DNA of 64,000 nucleotides, from positions 2,294,001 to 2,358,000 of the forward strand of contig JAETXT010000011.1 of NCBI GenBank assembly GCA_019188255.1, given 5' to 3'. The notes below the pieces were generated by a model. It was not told the origin of the DNA. It searched no databases and saw only the letters and a list, made by a program, of their open reading frames with translations. Shown here piece after piece: positions 44,265 to 56,101 of this stretch; position 1 is the stretch's first letter, and each line of letters opens with the position of its first letter. The translations under genes and the position numbers were made by a program. This DNA comes from Verticillium longisporum (Eukaryota; Ascomycota; Sordariomycetes; Glomerellales; Plectosphaerellaceae).

Positions 44265-46235
44265 TCACGCTGGCGCCCACCGCTGCAGGATTAGGCCGAG
44301 GTTGATGCTACCAACGATCACACACCACTCGCCACTGGGACTCCATGCCGCGTACCGTCCAACAAACCCCTTGACGCCGATCGACTCGACACGATGGGCC
44401 TGCAGCGGTGTGTGCGGGTCGCCGGCATTGTACTTTCCGTCCCACGACTGCAGCGTCTCCTTGCTGTACAACTCGGCCATGCCGGGGATGAGCTCGATAC
44501 CTTTTGGTGGCGCGTCGGCAGCCTTACGCTCGCGAACCGTAAGCTCAGGCTTCTGCTTACCCTCCGGTCTGGCGCGATGCACAATGGGTGTCAGCCAGGC
44601 CGGGCGTTCGGGCCTGAGGGATCGGTCGCCGTTGGCGCGTATGAGCCCTCGGGTCCAGTCGTGGTAGCTCGTGATGCGGGCCAGGACCCAGAAGAATATC
44701 TTGCTATTAGCATTGCAGAACGCGAGCACTGTGTGATGGCCGGACATATGGTGGAGCTTGAAGCGCATGAAGAACATGTTACCAGACCCGGGGGTGAAGA
44801 AGGTGAGGAGGCGGGTGTACTGGGAATGGGAGGCGTGCTGGTCAGGCGAGTCCTTGGTGAAGGCGGACCGCGTCAGCATCTCAGGGTTTATGGTCGTAGG
44901 GGCTGACTCAGGGGGAGGCGGTGGGTCTTTGGAAGAGAAGCCTTCGATGCGCCAGAGTGCAATGATATCGTCGTGGCAGGCACGAGAGAGGATCCAGTCG
45001 CCGAAGAAGGCGACGCTGCAAGGTCAGCTTTGGTCTTGTCCGTGCTGGGAACGACATACCAGTCGACGACACCGCTATGGACTTCATTCGTGGAGAAGTG
45101 AGGATAGTGGACTTCTAAAGGTTGCTGGATGGTTCCCGTGGGTAGGTCTGGCAGCGTCCACTGATAGGTTGTCAGCACGCAGCTCAAAGAGGCTGTAGAG
45201 GCCTAAAGGTAGCCGTCGCAAACTTACTAGATTCACAATCTGATCATGCCCCGCGGAGAGCATGTAACGTCCGCTGTCGTGGAACGCCTAGCACCGTGCT
45301 TGTCAGTGGGTTGACCTACATCCAAACAAGATTTTGCGGCTCGTACCAGAGTCAGCAAACTCCATTGGTGACCTTCGCCACCCAGGATACAGCGGCATGG
45401 CATGTCCTTATGGTCGGGGTCTAAACTCCATATGCGGATGGTCGTGTCATCTGAAGCAGTTGCAATGACGAGAGGGTTGATCGGCGAAGTGACCATGTCA
45501 TTGATATCCTGTGACAATGAGATCCTATCCTCACTCCATGGCCAAAAGGGTACTCACGCCTCCATGGCCGACTAGAACCTGTTTGGAGTCAGCTTTGAAC
45601 TGTCAGAATGCTCTAAGGGAAGCAACTCACGTTGACGAGCGTGCCCTCAGTGACATCGTAAATCTTGATTTTGGCATCCTCACCACTGAGGCACAGGTAT
45701 GGCTTGCCTGTCTCCTTGTCCTGCGACCAAGTGCAGGTGTAATTTCGAGAATCAGCCTATCAAGTCAGTGGAGGGAGGGCCCATTAATTCACGGGTACGC
45801 ACATCGTCATCGCGGATGACCTTGATGATGGTATATGGTTGGGTGTCATCGTTGGCTGTCAACCGGCACAGTAGGACCTACTCACTGTTCAGCGCACGAC
45901 ATGACCCTGATCGATCGCGAAAAGGAGACTCCAGGTTGCACTCACGTGCTTCTTGCTGACAGCGGCGAATACTGGATCTGCGTCGACTGGCTGATACGGG
46001 CAAAACTGGACAGCAAAGTACTCTGTCTCTGGTCAGCACAATAACATCAACAGGGAGGACCCTGAACAACCTGGCACGTTGTCCTCTTGTGAGAGGAATC
46101 GCGTGTCATCCTAAACCGCATTGTTAGATGTTGCGCATAATTGGTCTATTCCTTGCCCCTGCATACTTCTGGCGTGAATGAGACGCGTAGTTTTGGAAGG
46201 TCGTAGGGGTGGGTTTCTGGGTTAGAGGCAGGCAT
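44265..46235 (-). CDS. EED: Polycomb protein EED / Esc WD40 subunit of PRC2
   Basis: EED binds H3K27me3 and activates the EZH2-type methyltransferase, keeping silent chromatin. Ten exons, reading down the minus strand: 46235-46167, 46110-46071, 46022-45946, 45877-45803, 45756-45631, 45578-45558, 45508-45347, 45287-45228, 45160-45060 and 45015-44265, giving 493 residues with every phase consistent. WD40 landmarks: EYFAVQFCPY, SGEDAKIKIYDVTEGTLVN, VLVGHGG, INPLVIATASDDTTIRIWSL, AFHDSGRYMLSAGHDQIVNL, the EED-specific SGVVDWCVAFFGDWILSRAC and DDIIALWRIEGF, and the C-terminal CVIVGSINLGLILQRW. The seventh exon holds the EED signature DINDMVTSPINPLVIATA. The 21-base sixth exon is unusual but conserved in reading. 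The gene is tail-to-tail with RRN11, 136 bases apart. Confidence 0.93.
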
Positions 46236-46854
46236 CGTTTCGACTTATTGCCATGACGAGTTCAGAGGAAAAGACATACACGCTCAGGTGATGAGACGTG
46301 ATGTTTGTTACGACGTCGTTCAGGCTGCGAGATCGTTCGCCTTTAGTGTCAAATGGTTCTCGTGGGGGCTCCCAGATGCCAGTTCCGGCGTCCTGGTACA
46401 GATTAGGGTGTTGAGGGGCGACTGAAAGGTCGGTATTGTTGGTCAGTGCACTGCGCTGTAGCTTGCAGGCGCAGCAACGACCTGAGTCCACTGTAGCCGG
46501 GAGAAGTACAAAGCCTGAGGGGTAAATCGTGCGCCGACGCACCTACCAGCAACCCACATCACGTGCCTTCGCGACTTCATTCCAGACAACGCCTTCAACC
46601 TCAATCCATTCATCATGGACTGACCTCCAGGGCCTACATCGTGGCCTGCATCCTCTACATTGCGAAAACAATGCCTTCTTCAAGATGGTCAGTGAACTCC
46701 CGTTATGGGGCGGTGGTGAGACACTCGGGTAGAGCACTGAAGCAGAGCCATGGGCTCTTTCAAGCATCAGTCGCCACTCCTTCGTCCGGGAAGTCAATAA
46801 CTTCACTACCTGTGCATTATGTCTGACTGTAGTTCACCCTCCACACTTACATCG
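46236..46854. other. Gap between the F-box-like gene and EED
   Basis: Both flanking genes read leftward, so this is the EED promoter plus the 3' end of the F-box-like gene. Minus-strand frames of 87-107 codons are present but unmatched. Confidence 0.45.
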
Positions 46855-48819
46855 CTACTGACTTGGTACTTCATCAGGCACCTCAATATCCTTGCCATTA
46901 TGGTACAAGGCTGGGTAACCACCGGCGAACCACCACTCTAGAATGCCAGACATCGGAACACCCTTCCAACCAATACTGTCGGTTTCGCATGGTGCTTGCG
47001 ATGCGACGGCAGTGATGGTGGATATTCCTCTAGCAACCCGGGCATAGCGAAGGAAAAGTGTATTATTATCACTTAAGAGAATCCATTCAGCTGCCCAATC
47101 TGGTCGAAACTGTCCAACACATTCGTGATGCCCGTTGGTGTAGCGAGCCATCATCCCGGTGACACGAATGAAGAGTGCGGTGCGTTGGATGCAAGGCTGG
47201 ATTGCAGATACTTCATCCAAAGAGCATGCTGTCCGCGTCCATGCTTAGCGGCTTGCGGCAGTGCACGCCTAGGGCAATCGGAAGCTCCGGGGCTTCGTAG
47301 AGAACGGCTTCTTTGGGCTGAGCTGTTGGTTCGAGGGCGACATATTCGAGACCTGCGTGCACACCCGGGTTGTCCCACCAATTGAAGTAAACCTTGGTCA
47401 TGTTGCGTGGCATCTTGAAAACCTCATCGGCTTGCGTGGCATAAGCCCCGAACACTGTGTTACGTCCCTTATTAGTGGTAAACTGGAATAATATCAGCAA
47501 GCATATTTTGCAGCTGATGCTCTGGAAACGCCATACCGTGAGGCCAGTGCGTACCATCCGAAACTCGCCATCATGGTCGAGCTGTCGCGAGATATGCGTA
47601 ATGTGTTCTCCCACGTCTAGTGGCATGTACATCCAGTGCAGATGTCGATAGGGCATATCCTCGCAGAGGTTCACATGCGGCTTCTCGTCTCGCTTGTGGA
47701 CAGCGATATCGTAAACCTCAAAGCCAGTGCATGTTACCAGGTAGCCAGCAGCATCAGGGTGGTTGCATTCAAAAAACTTCATGCGACGGCGACTTGGCCA
47801 AGGGATTGGAGTCCCGAGAGTCACAATGGAGATCAGTCCAGGAGAGTATGCCAAAGGAGCTTGCCAGAGCAGTTGCGCGAGGGGGTCACGTAGTACTTGC
47901 TCCGATGAGCCTTCGACCTGTCTCACCTTGAGACCCTGTATGTTGTTGCGTATCAGTCAACGGAGCCAACGTAAACAACAAGGGAAAGCCTTGACACCAT
48001 ATGACTCACATCGCCCTGAATATGAATGGTCGCGAAAGTATTAACATCAGAAAGCCTTCGCCACCAGACTCCCGGAACCAAGTTTTGGTTGTCACACCAG
48101 ACCTTGCGATCTGTTGATGCAAGAAAAACGATTCGGCGTATGCCCAGATGATCTTGAGCTATATATATATCGGCACGGAGTGGATTTGACAATTTGCTCG
48201 ATGGCATGTAAAGGCATGTCTGCGTGCCAGAATCGATAGTCGGTGCTGCATGGAGCAGATCACGAACGTAAATATTCCCGTCGATCTTGAGATATGATGC
48301 GTATATTGGTCGTCGTAGGTCAAGCTCGTGGTCGATGACCTTCGGATAAACATGTTCGAGTTCTTGCGTCGTGATAGCGGCGCAATAGCGGGTCATATAC
48401 CCAGCAATCATATGCCAAATCTCGGGTAGAAGCTTTGGCGCTATATCAGATCGATACAGATTTGCGGCAAGGGCGTTCTGGATATAGTGAGAGCGACGTC
48501 TCTGCTCAATTTGCGGCGGCAAGAAGGCATGTTTACTGGCGGCGAAGAACGAGCAAGTAATATCGGAGCGCATTAGGGGGCGACAATCGAGATGGAGGCA
48601 AAACGTGGTCGAATGTTCATCACAGATACCGCACTGAACCGATCCGAATCTGAGGTGGAATTCAGTATCTCTCTCCTTGTCAAGACAATGTTGGCCTCGT
48701 TTCTCAAACTCGAATGTGCACGATACTGCGTCAGCAGCACGGTCAAGTGCTTTGAGGAGAGGAAATGTTAGCAAGTCTCGAAACACAGACAAGCTTGGGG
48801 TAAGTGCTTGCCGAAGCAT
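46855..48819 (-). CDS. F-box-like fungal protein of unknown function, with a frame change near the 3' third
   Basis: Reading down the minus strand, exons 48819-48010 and 47935-47537 are clear, and a third starts at 47482. An F-box-like segment, LLPEIWHMIAGYM, is near residue 130, suggesting a link to SCF ubiquitin ligases. Later parts (YRHLHWMYMPLDVGEHITHI, FTTNKGRNTVFG, NGHHECVGQFRPDWAAEWI) belong to a large, poorly studied family expanded in Hypocreales-type genomes. At 47213-47240 the frame in use ends in a stop, while the family continues in another frame as SLDEVSAIQPC. Either a base is wrong or lost here, or a 70-nt intron (47266-47197, donor GTGCAC) is removed, giving 588 residues but deleting that conserved segment. 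The second intron (47536-47483) is 54 nt and stop-free. Start codon uncertain. Confidence 0.65.
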
Positions 48820-49405
48820 ATTTTTTCGCCCTCAATCAAGTCATGCTGGCATAATCGACAGTACCTTTCCAGGACACACCATCTTGCATGTGAGGGCCAC
48901 GAATCCTCCGACGACACGTCCTCTGACATCCCGGCCCTGCTTATTGCAAAGCGTTATCGATGGTACGAAACAAAACCACCAGTTGCTCGGGGCAGAATAT
49001 GCAATCTTTATGCCAAGTTTGGATCCAGTTCTGCGTTGCGGTGCCCGATCAAACACACGAAGCGCACTGCGGACAGATCGTCCCAAATCCTCGCGGAACA
49101 TGCAATTCTTATTAGAGACTCATTGTGGCTCAAGGCGAGTGAAGTATAAGGTACCTAAGGAGAGCAAGTAAGGATACCCTTTCCATTTCTCCGACCTGGT
49201 CGCACAGGTGTGGGATCGAGCTGTTGTAGGTCTCCAGGCTGTGCCTGACTAAATATGCGCGTTATGTAAGCAATTCCAGGCCAGTCGCATACGTGCAAGT
49301 GCAACCTCAACACTTGATACCCAGCGGCTCGATCTCTAGACGTTGATCCATTCGCCCCGCGATACCGCCCTCTACACCCACCAGCACAACCTCTCAGTCT
49401 ACACA
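48820..49405. promoter_or_regulatory. Divergent promoter, F-box-like gene / eS28
   Basis: 586 bases between two start codons reading outward. Small open frames occur on both strands (about 48808-49149) without a recognisable family; additional 5' exons of the F-box-like gene could lie here. Confidence 0.4.
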
Positions 49406-49784
49406 ATGGACTCCTCCAAGGTTCCCGTCAAGCTCGTCAAGGTCACTCGTGTCCTTGGCCGAACCGGTATGTACCCTTGAGCAGGCGCCAAAGAACTCGA
49501 TCAACCTCACGACGAAACTGCGACAAAAAGGAAAAAAAAAGAACCCCAGGCTGACCCACGTGCGCCAGGCTCTCGTGGTGGTGTCACACAGGTTCGCGTC
49601 GAGTTCATGGACGACCAAACCCGTTCCATTATTCGCAACGTCAAGGGTCCCGGTACGCAGCCCCTCGAGCCTCCATCCTGTCTATCGCCGCCAGTCCCAG
49701 CTTTGCTAACATTCGCATCTAGTTCGTGAGGACGACATCCTCTGCCTCCTCGAGTCCGAGCGCGAGGCCAGGCGCCTGCGCTAA
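49406..49784 (+). CDS. RPS28: 40S ribosomal protein eS28
   Basis: Small-subunit ribosomal protein near the mRNA exit channel. Exons are 49406-49466, 49569-49652 and 49723-49784, both introns phase 1, giving exactly 68 residues as in other eukaryotes. The sequence reads [20 protein letters not shown], then [44 protein letters not shown], matching the family end to end. The second intron has GCTAAC followed by ATCTAG. Intron 1 contains an A-rich run (about 49527-49542). Confidence 0.97.
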
Positions 49785-52700
49785 GCCAAAAGATCGTTGA
49801 TGCCCGCACAAAATCACGAAGACGAGGAGTGAAAAGAAAACGGTTAGAACCGGACAGTTTGCCCAACGCAGCTATGAGGATACGGCGTCTACGTTTTACG
49901 TTTACGGATCGGGAGGAGGCAAGAAAAGCATTGAGGCTCATGGAACAGCCTTTTGGGCGTTGGGACAGGACCATTTTCAAAGTTTGCTTTGGTGACTAGC
50001 CTCGGCGCGCACAATCTCGCATAGAGGAGATCAAGAAATCACAAGTCATCTAGCCTTGGCATTACAAAGTCGGATCCGAATACGTGTGACCGGAGTTGGG
50101 TCGATGTGCCTCCGCGCTGTTGCGATGATGAACTCGCAGTCTTGGAGCAATAGCCATCAGCCAATCCAGGGACCCCATCCTGGCTGTGCTTGAGCTAAGC
50201 TTGGGGCTAGGCGTCCTCAGAATACCTCTACATTCTACGAAGAATGGCTCGTTTTTTAAGGGTATCATTTGAAGGCAAAATTTACGAGGAAAATGCCATG
50301 AACCTCGCTGAACATCCACCGGAATTCGAAACACGAGGCGCATGAGAAGCTTAAAATTCCATCAAGAGGCGCAGATCATCGCCCTTGGCCGCCAAGCATC
50401 ATCTTCGCCAAAGGAAACTGGTAGAACGCTCCCCAGTTCTTAAAGTCACTTCTCAAGACCAGATCTTCCATCTTCGCTGCACAATCTTCACAGAGAGAAG
50501 CGAATGACCAACGATGGGCTGAGGAAGAAGCAGGAGTACGCAGGCGCCTCGTCATCTCCATCTCGAGCATTCATGCTGTAGCTTTACCGCTCCAATCGAC
50601 TATGAGGACACATTGGTCTTGGTTCAAGATGTCACATGCCAAAGATCATAGACTATTGTGGGTAAGGTACGATCCTGTGGGCTGAGTGTCCCCTCGTTCT
50701 GCGCGGATGTAGTAAGCTCGTGCACTCTGATCAGCTGAACACGCGGTTTTGGAGTTGTCAAACACCCCTGTCTGCCGTGGATCATTCGCCAAGTGTGTGG
50801 GTATGTCGTCCTATAGCGAAGTCCGTTACTGAGCAGGCATTGCTCGCGATCAGAGACCGAGTCGTGTGCATAATAATCGCATTCATCAGCTTCGTCACGC
50901 CCCCTGGCCAAATGAGTAGGTATCAAGAGATACCACCTACTGGGGATCGACATGACTGAACGATGCAAGCTTGAGCCGCCGTGTTGATGCTGGCAGGTGA
51001 GGCGACTGGAGATCAGTAGGTAGTCAACTCGTCCTTTAGGTTGGTTGTTGATCACTAGAACCGGAATGCTTTTCAATGTTCGCTGTTTCGGTGATCTGAA
51101 ATCTATTTTCAGGATGTCGCCCAAAGCCGACTCCAGCTCATCTCGCGAGCCTCCACGTATTCTAGCTGGACTCAACCATGTCACACTGGTCCTCAACATG
51201 GTGGAAGAGGTGGTTGCCCGGAGTAGCCTCGTGCTGGAGAGCCAGTACATGGCATATCGCTGACTGACTCTTTTGCAATACTGTACACGCACGTATAGAG
51301 GGGAGTTGCGAGTCACGAGAGAGGCGAACTTGGGCGCGACACGCGTTGGATCGAGATGCAAGCATTCCAGTAATACCCAAGGCTCGCTCTCATCCATGCA
51401 GGGACGGCGGGCACGTACCTCGCCTCGTGGTTCGTGGTTCTGATACCTTTTTCCCGCTGGGCGGTGGATGACCCGTTGTCGCGCGTGGGTCCATGGGATG
51501 ACGTGAACTCCCCCCACCTGTACTGTACCTCAGACTTTTGTGGAATAGACAAAGCGTCAACGAGCTTGGCGGGTTGACGCTGGTCTCTGCTAAACGCCGA
51601 AGATGCACTTGTGCGGCAGAATACCAGTACAGTATACCCTCTTCCGATGAATGAGCCAGGTCGTTTGCGCCCTCGTCAGGCAATTCTGGGCAATAATTAC
51701 GACGACGGGGCCAGACACAAACCCCGACATCCGAGCTCGCGCGGACAAGGTGCGGATGAATCCTGCGATTCATTAAGGAGGGACGGCAAGAACGTTATGT
51801 CAACATGTCGTAGGCCGTTACACTACGATTTACAGTTTGAAAGCGAGTGACCAACATCGCATCAATTGAGTTGGTGATTACTATTTCCTCGCGCGACCGA
51901 TGCCCATGCACGTCCGGTTGCGGCTCATCGAGCTTTAGGATGCCCCAGCCGCTGTCACATCGGGGGAGACCGACCAAATTGGATTTATCTCCGGCATCTC
52001 GCAAGCTTTTCCTGAAAAAGCAATTGGCAGGATATTGGGGGCGCATGGTTCTTTGAACGTCTTTTGCTCGGATCCGGCTCCTCCAAGAGTCATGACTGGG
52101 CTGGCGGGCTACGTCTTGACTGCGGCTTGTGGGGTGGTGCCAGCTTGACAACGGGAGCGATGCGGTACTCTCCTCGAGGCGAGACCGGGGGGTAGGAGAA
52201 TTGTCCGCAGGGTGCATTGGCCTCGAGCTGGGCCCTCGAGCTGTCTCACACAGAGGACCATGGGATTTCCCGATTGAGGGCGATACAGGAACCGGCGCAC
52301 ACTGTGGCTTCAATAAATCACCGACTCGACAATCCGCCACCCAGTCAAGAAAGGGGTTTTTTGTTGCTCAGCGAGCAGCCGATGGGGGGTGTGGGATCAG
52401 TCCGTCCCCACAATCATCGGGTCTTGTATGACGAGTTCGACGTTGTCGCCAGTGGCATTTCTTGTGAAGGAAGTGAATGAGGCCTCCCCGCTGTGTTTGC
52501 CTGCTCCTCAGAGCTCGGGGAGCGACCCTCTGCCAGATGCTGCAGCTGACAGTGCCGGGACAGTGTCTGACGACGACGACAGGCATCCCTTCCAAGTTGT
52601 TGACGTGCCCAGAGGCAATCAGCCCCGAAAATGACACGAAACGGCGTGTGCTAGGGCAAGGTCCGCCACCTGCTAGGCCACCTAAGGCCCCCCCCCTCCT

Positions 52701-53987
52701 CTAGCCGTGCGCCAACGGCAAACGGCAAGCGACAAACGACAACGGGCAGGACCAGGCGCAACGGCCTGCACCTGCACCGAGCACTCGCGCCTGCACTTCC
52801 CCGTCCACTCGCGCCGCCAGAAGGACCCTGAATCCTTGCGGCCATCATTCCCTACTGTACAGCACTGACCTCACAGTTCCCCTCTTCTCTCCCCATGACC
52901 GCCTGTGACTGCCTGTGACTGCCCAGCTGCTCTTATCCAGGTCCGGTAATTACCTCGACGATACCTGGCCTTGTTGCTGTCACATCTCAAGCTCGCCAAC
53001 TTCCGCACCAGACCCAGTCTAGACTCGAGCCACAACATTGTACACCGTCTTACAACCCAGCCCACTGCCTTTGCTCAGCTTGAGCCAGACCCTTGTGCCT
53101 TGGCTCCCCTCAGCTTGGACAGTCTGCTCTCTTCCCCCGTCATTCGGTCGTCGGTACTTGATCCTGGCGAGGTGGAAGCCACCCGCAGCGCAGTCACGAC
53201 AACCACAGCCGGCCTTGTCCCGCAGCCCGACGCATATATCGTCCAGCATCTTCCCTGACGACTGAGGCCAGTCTAGCTCAAGTTGGCGCGTCAATCGCAT
53301 GTGTGTTTCCTCTTCACCCATCACCCATTCCCTTCGCCTTCAGGCCCAACATCGTCACTGTCTCGGCCGGCTTGATTCGAGGCCACGGTTCGTAGACATT
53401 GATAGCCAACCAGCGGCAGATCAGAACATCAGTAGTTAAGCACCCTGCCGACATCATCGATCAGATACCCCTCAGTGTTCGCCTTGACGTGCCATTCGGT
53501 ATCAGGCACACTGCCTCCGATCGTGCACCACACGATCGCAATCTCCAAACTGCTTTCGCCGCAACCGCGATTGTCATCGCCTCAATTCCGTTTTCCTTCT
53601 CCCCCGCTTGTTGCTGAGCCCTCCTGTCTCTTCCCAGCGACACAGCATTCAGCTGAGACGACCAGCAGCCCGCCCTTTTCGCTGGCGCGTCGCCGCTTTG
53701 CCATTCTGTCACGTCTTTGAGAAGCTCTGTCTTCAAGCTTCGCCTTCAGCGACGAGAATTCAAGTGGTCCGACAGTGCTTTGAGGTACCCCGACCCACAA
53801 GTCTCCTCGTCATCCCGCATTAGAAACAATCGATCCGTACCATCACGAGTCGTGTCTGGATCCCGTACCTCTTCGCCAAGTCAAGTCGCAAGTGCTTGAC
53901 ACTTCTCTGCCCGATTATTTTCCACACTTTGTCGAACTGGCAAATTCTTCGCACTCATCGGCTCGACCCATCGCCGCCGTCATCGTC
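49785..53987. other. Gene-poor region, 4.2 kb
   Basis: No family recognised. The first half (50.6-52.3 kb) has two long minus-strand frames listed or mentioned separately. The second half (about 52.65-53.98 kb) is pyrimidine-rich and likely holds the promoter and a long 5' leader of the PAS gene, with several short upstream frames. No transposon ends, terminal repeats or rRNA/tRNA genes were seen. Confidence 0.5.
50624..51517 (-). CDS. Unsupported 297-codon open frame, possible orphan gene
   Basis: The longest uninterrupted frame in the 4.2-kb gap. Its product has no motif I recognise, no signal peptide and no membrane segment; composition is mixed, with a more ordered part around DELESALGDILKIDFRSP. 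A second frame (51795-52340) lies upstream on the same strand. A spliced orphan gene is possible, but the frame may also be chance. Confidence 0.15.
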   Translation of the reverse strand: MGGVHVIPWTHARQRVIHRPAGKRYQNHEPRGEVRARRPCMDESEPWVLLECLHLDPTRVAPKFASLVTRNSPLYVRVQYCKRVSQRYAMYWLSSTRLLRATTSSTMLRTSVTWLSPARIRGGSRDELESALGDILKIDFRSPKQRTLKSIPVLVINNQPKGRVDYLLISSRLTCQHQHGGSSLHRSVMSIPSRWYLLIPTHLARGRDEADECDYYAHDSVSDREQCLLSNGLRYRTTYPHTWRMIHGRQGCLTTPKPRVQLIRVHELTTSAQNEGTLSPQDRTLPTIVYDLWHVTS

Positions 53988-56101
53988 ATGGAGCAAACTT
54001 TCATGACCATTCACAGTACGCCACTACCGCACTTAACCTTGTGTTGTCGCTCGACCCTATTTTTATTCGCACCCAGATTTTGGCTGACACGTGCGTATCC
54101 AGACCTTTCTCCCGAAGCCAATATCCTCTTCGCCTCCGAGTCGATCCTCGATATTCTCGGCTACCACCCTCACGAGGTGCAGGACAGATCTTGCTTTGCA
54201 TACTTCCACCCTGAAGAGGTGCCTTTTGCCCGCTCCGTCCATAGCCGCGGCGTTCAACTCGACAAGGCTGCAGTCCTTCACTATGCTCGCATATTGTCAC
54301 GCAACGGCCAGTGGGTCAGCTGCGAGTGCTGCTTCACAGTCGTTCATGATGTTCTAGTTGCCTGTACCAGCGTGTATCGGCGAGGCGAGAAGAGCGAAAG
54401 TATGTGCACATTCCCAACCATCACGCAGCTGCTCTTGCATTGCTGACCGGAACCCCACTAGGACGCGCCATTGAAGCGCCTCAGATCCGACGACTCTTCT
54501 CGAGCTCTCCTCGTGATCCTCGATATCACATGCTAGAGCACCTATCACCCAAGTTCCGGACGCAGCCGACAGAACGGGAACCCAGAGCCGCTCTCATCGT
54601 GAACCGATTTACCAGGACACTGACAGTCATGTTTGCGACAAACGCCGTGTCTACCATTCTTGGTGTACGTCCTGATCAGATCAAAGACAAGAGTTTCTAT
54701 GAATGTATTCAGGAAAACTGTCTTCCCGATGCCATACGATGCCTCGAGAGCGCCAAGGCAAACGACTCGATTGCCTACCTGCGCTTTTGGTACCGGGACC
54801 CCCGTCGAGAAGAAGACTTCGACGAAGAGGATGATGACGAGGAGGAAGATGAACGTCGAAGTATAAATTCCAGCGACTCGGAAGGAGGAGGAGCTCGGCT
54901 GTACACCCAGATGGACATCGATATCGAGCCCTCTAGCCCGAAGATTAAGATGGAGCACGAGGACTCTCAACAGTCCATGTCTAGCATCAGTTCCGTCTCC
55001 AACGCAGTTGCCATGGAGTCTGGTTCCAGTAGCGGCACCTACCAGACCCCTCCCAGCGCCGGTTCGCGCACAGGACCAAGCCGTCCCAGTCCTGAGTCTG
55101 GCCCTACACCCCGTGCCCGTCGAAGACGCACACCCATTGCTCCATTGGAACTTGAGGCCGTCGTCTCATGCACGTCGGATGGGCTTGTCGTTGTTCTTCG
55201 CCGTGCCCGTCCTCCCATCCCAGCCTCACACCCGCCACTGGTCCCACCTCATAGCTTTGAGAATGGTCTTTTCGCCGCTCCATGGGGCCAACAGCCCATT
55301 CGACCAGAGTATCCGCCTGGAGTCCAATACAACTTCCAGCCGCCATACGCTTCACAGCAGCCGCCTCTTTACGACGACGCTGTCAAGGCCGTCGGCGGTC
55401 CGCCTCTGGACCAGCTTATGAGTTCGATCCGAGACGTTGCTGTCTTCGCCTGGGCTCTCATTGGTATCAACGGGAACCTTGCGACCTACACCAGAGGCTT
55501 GCCTCGAGGCGAGGCTCAACCACCGGACGGAATTCCCATCTGGGACCCGAATGCCGGCAATGAACTATCCTACCTAGGGCCCGAAAATCAAGCAGTGCAG
55601 CGTTGGGCTGATTATGAAAAGGACAAAACCAGCACTCTGGGCCATGGGACATATGCGAACAATGGGTATCACCGTGGGCCCCCTGAGAACCAGCAGCGAC
55701 AGCACGAGTTGTCGACGGCGAATGGCAACATGGGCGCAAACTATACCTTTGCAAGCCAGTCACAGCAACGGTGGATGGATCATGAGCAAGGCGTGGCTAA
55801 TGGCTCTCGGCCAGGGCACGATCACAATGGGCATGTGCCGCCCTCGGCAGGGGAACCCCAGCATAGCCACACGCAAGTTGGTGATGCTCAGTCATATCGA
55901 CAGCACCACCACGCTGCACCTGGCTTCCCGCCGGCATTTGGGCACAATCAGCAGCCTCAACAGCAATATCTCGAGTGGGGCAATGGCGAGCAGAACCCAC
56001 CCCCGCCGTCGTACCATAGTAATGACGGCTATGGTCCGCCATCGACACAGGCTGGGCCTACCAATCCTCCGAGCAATGGGCAACGCTTCTATTGGCAGTG
56101 A
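53988..56101 (+). CDS. PAS-domain protein with disordered Gln/His-rich C-terminus
   Basis: Likely a cytosolic or nuclear sensor or interaction protein. Exons are 53988-54015, 54103-54399 and 54462-56101, phase 1 both times, giving 654 residues. A PAS domain covers about residues 8-105: NLSPEANILFASESILDILG, HPHEVQDRSCFAYFHPEEVP, and SRNGQWVSCECCFTVVHD. A second PAS-like segment follows (about 150-225: TLTVMFATNAVSTILGVRPD, DSIAYLRFWYRD), continued by an acidic run. The residues after 260 are low-complexity, Pro/Gln/His-rich and probably disordered. The LOV photoreceptor motif with its flavin-binding cysteine is not seen, so it is not a blue-light receptor of the WC-1/VVD kind by this criterion. 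A GATA zinc finger is also absent. The first exon codes only nine residues plus one base. Confidence 0.82.
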
